64,000 nucleotides of DNA, from positions 2,261,501-2,325,500 of the forward strand of contig NZ_CP076361.1 of assembly GCF_018798885.1 (NCBI RefSeq), given 5' to 3'. The first letter of the stretch is position 1. Each line of letters begins with the position of its first letter. A program made the translations under genes and the position numbers. Below the pieces are notes generated by a model. It was not told where the DNA came from. It did no database searches and was given only the letters and a program-made list of their open reading frames with translations. The DNA is from Gemmobacter fulvus (GTDB taxonomy: Bacteria; Pseudomonadota; Alphaproteobacteria; Rhodobacterales; Rhodobacteraceae). Below, in pieces: positions 61,801 to 64,000 of this stretch.

Positions 61801-63348
61801 AGTTACCTCGCGGCGGCGGTGGGGCTGGTCAAGCAATATGCCTGGGCCTTCCCGGCGTTCAAGAAACCGCAAGGCGTTGACAACCCGATGGACATCGACC
61901 TGCGCAGCCTGAGCGCCGAGGAAAACGAGGCCATTCTGGATTTCGCCTTCCAGCGCTATTTCGAAGAGTCCGGCCTATTCGGCACGGTCGAGGATGCGCT
62001 GGCACGGGTGGAAAGCCTGAAACGTATCGGCGTCACCGAAGTGGCCTGCCTGATTGATTACGGCATCGCGCCGGATGTGGTGATGGAGGGGCTCTATCCG
62101 CTGGCCGAGGTGTTGCGCCGCGCCAATGCCGGGGCGGGGCCTGCGGCGGATGATTTCTCGATCGCGGCGCAGATCCTGCGCCATGGGGTGACGCATCTGC
62201 AATGCACCCCGTCGATGGCGCGCATGATCATGCTGAACGACGAGGCGCAAGGGGCGCTTGCCTCGGTCAAGACCCTGATGCTGGGCGGCGAGGCCCTGCC
62301 GGGGGCGTTTGTGTCGGATCTGCGCAAGGTCACGCAGGCGCGGATTGAAAACATGTATGGTCCGACCGAAACGACGATCTGGTCCACCACCGAAACGGCG
62401 CAGGGCGGCGAGGGTGTGGTGAACATCGGGCGTCCCATCGCCAATACGCAGGTCTATGTGCTGGACGGTGGGCAGCAGCCGGTGCCGCCTGGTGCTGCGG
62501 GCGAATTGTGGATCGGCGGCGATGGCGTGACGCGCGGCTATTGGCAGCGCCCCGATCTGACGGCAGAGCGGTTCCTGCCGGATCCGTTCATCCGTGATGG
62601 CGCCTGCTCCTGGGGCGCACGCATGTATCGCACCGGCGATCTGGTGCGGCTGCGCGGCGATGGCAAGCTCGATTACCTTGGCCGCGCCGATTATCAGGTG
62701 AAGCTGCGCGGCTACCGGATCGAACTGGGCGAGATCGAGGCCGCGCTTGAGGCACAGCCGGGCGTGCAGCAGGCCGTGGTTCTGGCGCGCGAGGACAGCC
62801 CCGGCGATCTGCGGCTGGTCGCCTATATCACCGGCGCGGCGCAAGAGGCCGCGTTGCGCGCGGCGCTGGGTGCGCGTTTGCCCGAGCATATGATCCCGGC
62901 GCATTTCGTGACGCTGGACCACTTTCCGCTGACGCCCAACCGCAAGGTGGATCGCAAGGCGCTGCCTGCGCCACAGGCACAGGCCGCCGTGGCCACCTAT
63001 GCGGCGCCGGAAACCGGGCTGGCGGCGCAGCTGGCGGTGATCTGGCAGCGGGTGCTGGGGGTGCCACGGGTGGGGGCGAAGGACAATTTCTTTGCGCTGG
63101 GTGGCCATTCCCTGTTGGCGGTGCAGGCGCATCGGGAAATCCGCGACACGCTGGGCCTGACCAAACTGTCGATCACCGATATCTTCCGCTTCCCCACACT
63201 GTCGGCCTTGGCCGATCATCTGGACGATGCGCCGAAAGCAGCGGTGGCGGCGGCGGCACCCGCGCCGGGGCTGGCTGATCGTGCGGAAAACCGGGCGGAT
63301 GCAATGGCGCGCCGCCGGGCGCTGCGGGCAGGGCGGCTGGATGCCTGA
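58819..63348 (+). CDS. NRPS-like protein: formyltransferase, partial C, A split by luciferase-like monooxygenase, carrier
   Basis: 1,509 residues from ATG 58819, which has AAGGAG seven bases upstream. Residues 1-290 resemble methionyl-tRNA formyltransferase; the triad Asn91, His93 and Asp129 keeps the 38-residue spacing of the Escherichia coli enzyme. About 330-490 resembles only the C-terminal half of a condensation domain, with no HHxxxDG. The adenylation domain begins near 510 ([11 protein letters not shown] at 663) and is interrupted at about 747-1100 by a luciferase-like FMN monooxygenase of the MupA/Atu3671 type. It resumes to 1400 (YGPTETTIW near 1181, [10 protein letters not shown]). 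The carrier Ser1431 lies in GGHSL. It would activate an amino acid, oxidise it and perhaps N-formylate it. Its stop overlaps the phosphopantetheinyl transferase start. Confidence 0.9.
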   Translation: MNPFSCFLIGNESLTRECGEMLLARGHHIAALVSHNPDLHAWGRARGLAVIEQQAGWPEALPGGVDWLLSIANLSLVPEAALAQARLGGVNFHDGPLPRHAGLNAPVWALLAGEAQHGITWHMITPGMDEGDILDQRLFDIRPDDTALTLNTRCFEAAMASFPAVIEALAQGAPNRRAQDFCLRTVHARADRPIAAGRLDFTASATDLAALVRALDHGSYWNPLTAAKIWDGSRYVLVGAAEVVAGQGAPGQILAADAATVTVACGTGALRLSRLTCQKGFEVAPTTLPNPLRSATAAEAAALTETLARAVPAEPRLRRALRALDPAEVPGTGSSTAPAFWQSLPLALPSLALTALAAGRLSGKGAADLAFAAGHATAGILSDWVPLRVSAEGALPEALARTEAALEQARAQPAFPLDLLARDRKLFGLAPPAIGIAAQPVPGTVLTLNDTALHYDASRLSMDQAQAIAARLAAFAAAATGTARVENLPILTPAELHQVLYAHNATSKPYDANLCVHQAFEVQVTRSPDAVAVVFEAQSLTYAQLDARANRAAHVLRDMGVRPGTLVGLHTRRSLDLLIGALAIQKAGGAYVPMDPAYPAERTALFIEDSGCPVIVTQSALVPALPAHQAQVLCLDTDGRLGLAPDSAPDSGVTAADLAYMIYTSGSTGRPKGVMVEHRNVANFFAGMDDRIDHATGSVWLAVTSLSFDISVLELFWTLARGFKLVMSSDENRALVSNGSIGSAQPMEFSLYYWGNDDGVGPKKYELLLEGAKFADSHGFCAVWTPERHFHAFGGPYPNPSVTGAAVAAVTRNLAVRAGSCVLPLHHPARVAEDWAVIDNLTNGRAGLAIASGWQPDDFVLRPENTPPDNRAAMFTGIDQLRRLWRGETVEFPTRTGTFGVVTQPRPVSKELPIWVTTAGNPATWREAGEIGANVLTHLLGQTVAEVGDKIRIYHEALRKAGHDPAKHSVTLMLHTYVCRDRDQARRVAEAPMKSYLAAAVGLVKQYAWAFPAFKKPQGVDNPMDIDLRSLSAEENEAILDFAFQRYFEESGLFGTVEDALARVESLKRIGVTEVACLIDYGIAPDVVMEGLYPLAEVLRRANAGAGPAADDFSIAAQILRHGVTHLQCTPSMARMIMLNDEAQGALASVKTLMLGGEALPGAFVSDLRKVTQARIENMYGPTETTIWSTTETAQGGEGVVNIGRPIANTQVYVLDGGQQPVPPGAAGELWIGGDGVTRGYWQRPDLTAERFLPDPFIRDGACSWGARMYRTGDLVRLRGDGKLDYLGRADYQVKLRGYRIELGEIEAALEAQPGVQQAVVLAREDSPGDLRLVAYITGAAQEAALRAALGARLPEHMIPAHFVTLDHFPLTPNRKVDRKALPAPQAQAAVATYAAPETGLAAQLAVIWQRVLGVPRVGAKDNFFALGGHSLLAVQAHREIRDTLGLTKLSITDIFRFPTLSALADHLDDAPKAAVAAAAPAPGLADRAENRADAMARRRALRAGRLDA

Positions 63349-63973
63349 TCTTGCTGGCCTTGCCGCCTGTGCCCGTGCCCTGCTTCCCCCCGGCACCGGC
63401 ATTGGTGCCACCGATCCGCGCGACCGGCACCCCGCCTTTCCGGGCGAGGATATTGCGGGCGTGCCGCTGCGACTGGCTGAATTCCGTGCCGGGCGGGCCG
63501 CCGCCCGCGCCGCCATGGCTGAGCTCGGCCTGCCGACCTTTGCCGTGCCGGTAAAGGACGACCGTGCGCCGCGCTGGCCTGCCGGGCTGTGCGGCTCGAT
63601 CAGCCATAGCGAGACGCTGTGCCTTGCCGCCGTGGCGGTGCTGTCGCCTTTGCGCGGCATCGGGCTGGATCTGGAAGAAGATGGCCCGCTGGAAGAGGAT
63701 CTGCGCACCGCTATCCTGCGCCCGGAAGAAAGCCATGTCAGCGCCGAAGAGGCGATGCTGATCTTTTCCGCCAAGGAGGCCGCCTACAAGGCGCAATATC
63801 CGATGTCGCTGTGCCTGTTCGGCTTTGATGCGCTGTCGGTCCATCTGGATCACGCCAACCGCAGCTTTACGGCGCGTTTTACCACCGAAATCACCCCTTT
63901 TCCGATGGGATATGTGCTGCATGGCCGCTATGCCCATGTGCAGGACCATATTCTGACGGCGGTGACGCTCTGA
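63341..63973 (+). CDS. 4'-phosphopantetheinyl transferase (EntD/Sfp type)
   Basis: A 210-residue phosphopantetheinyl transferase starting at ATG 63341, overlapping the NRPS stop by eight bases. [16 protein letters not shown] near residue 85, [10 protein letters not shown] near 105 and [13 protein letters not shown] near 145 are the three family motifs with the Asp, Glu and Lys needed for coenzyme A and magnesium. It converts the apo carrier domains of the PKS and NRPS in the same operon (Ser1797 and Ser1431) to holo form. A short hairpin follows at the window edge. Confidence 0.93.
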   Translation: MPDLAGLAACARALLPPGTGIGATDPRDRHPAFPGEDIAGVPLRLAEFRAGRAAARAAMAELGLPTFAVPVKDDRAPRWPAGLCGSISHSETLCLAAVAVLSPLRGIGLDLEEDGPLEEDLRTAILRPEESHVSAEEAMLIFSAKEAAYKAQYPMSLCLFGFDALSVHLDHANRSFTARFTTEITPFPMGYVLHGRYAHVQDHILTAVTL

Positions 63974-64000
63974 GGTTTTCTTGCCCTCCGGGGCAGGATA

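Noticed and set aside
63982-63995. Short hairpin TGCCC/GGGCA after the phosphopantetheinyl transferase
   Set aside because: Five-base stem with no T-run before the window ends; a terminator cannot be claimed.

Overview
The window is about 64 kb of high-GC DNA from an alphaproteobacterium, most likely Rhodobacteraceae (Rhodobacter/Paracoccus/Gemmobacter relatives). This rests on near residue-for-residue RpoE and ChrR proteins of the Rhodobacter sphaeroides type, a CtrA-type TTAA-N7-TTAA site, dense operons joined by ATGA/GTGA overlaps, and overall codon usage. One tRNA gene is present. I saw no rRNA, CRISPR array, insertion sequence or prophage.

Region 1 (1-18.5 kb) looks like a catabolic island for a nitrogen-containing, probably cyclic, compound. 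A divergent MarR-type regulator faces six overlapping genes. They encode a molybdenum hydroxylase (FAD subunit plus a fused 2Fe-2S/molybdopterin subunit), a 6-hydroxynicotinate-reductase-like protein, a UPF0280 (ApbE-related) protein, an AA_synth/DUF1185 protein and a polytopic membrane protein. Close downstream on the same strand are a branched-chain-amino-acid-type ABC importer and HyuA/HyuB hydantoinase/oxoprolinase subunits. A convergent AcoR-like regulator that lacks the sigma-54 contact loop ends the block. The implied logic is import, ring hydroxylation, ring reduction and hydrolytic ring opening; the substrate is unknown.

Region 2 (18.5-29 kb) holds two Lrp/AsnC regulators around a polar amino acid ABC importer and a Cys/Met-metabolism PLP enzyme. 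These are followed by a homoserine-dehydrogenase-like protein coupled to an aldehyde dehydrogenase, which could run homoserine to aspartate semialdehyde to aspartate. Then come tRNA-Thr(UGU), serB, a GNAT acetyltransferase and a TauE/SafE-type exporter.

Region 3 (29-35 kb) is the singlet-oxygen stress module rpoE-chrR. It is divergent from a five-gene operon (flavin amine oxidase, DUF1365, GPH transporter, DUF3833, SDR), with matching sigma-E-type promoters facing both ways.

Region 4 (35-64 kb) is a large cell-surface polysaccharide locus. It carries two SGNH-type proteins (one fused to a second domain), several glycosyltransferases, a Wzx-like flippase, an ExoY-like priming transferase behind a CtrA-type site, a Wzz-like protein with a BY-kinase, a WecG/TagA-type transferase and a Wzy/ligase-like protein. 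It runs directly into a type I PKS with the unusual order KS-AT-KR-DH-ACP-TE, a glycosyltransferase coupled to it, and an NRPS-like protein (formyltransferase, partial condensation domain, adenylation domain split by a luciferase-like monooxygenase, carrier). A phosphopantetheinyl transferase follows. The most novel element is this polysaccharide/PKS/NRPS combination, which could make a glycosylated or polysaccharide-attached polyketide-peptide.
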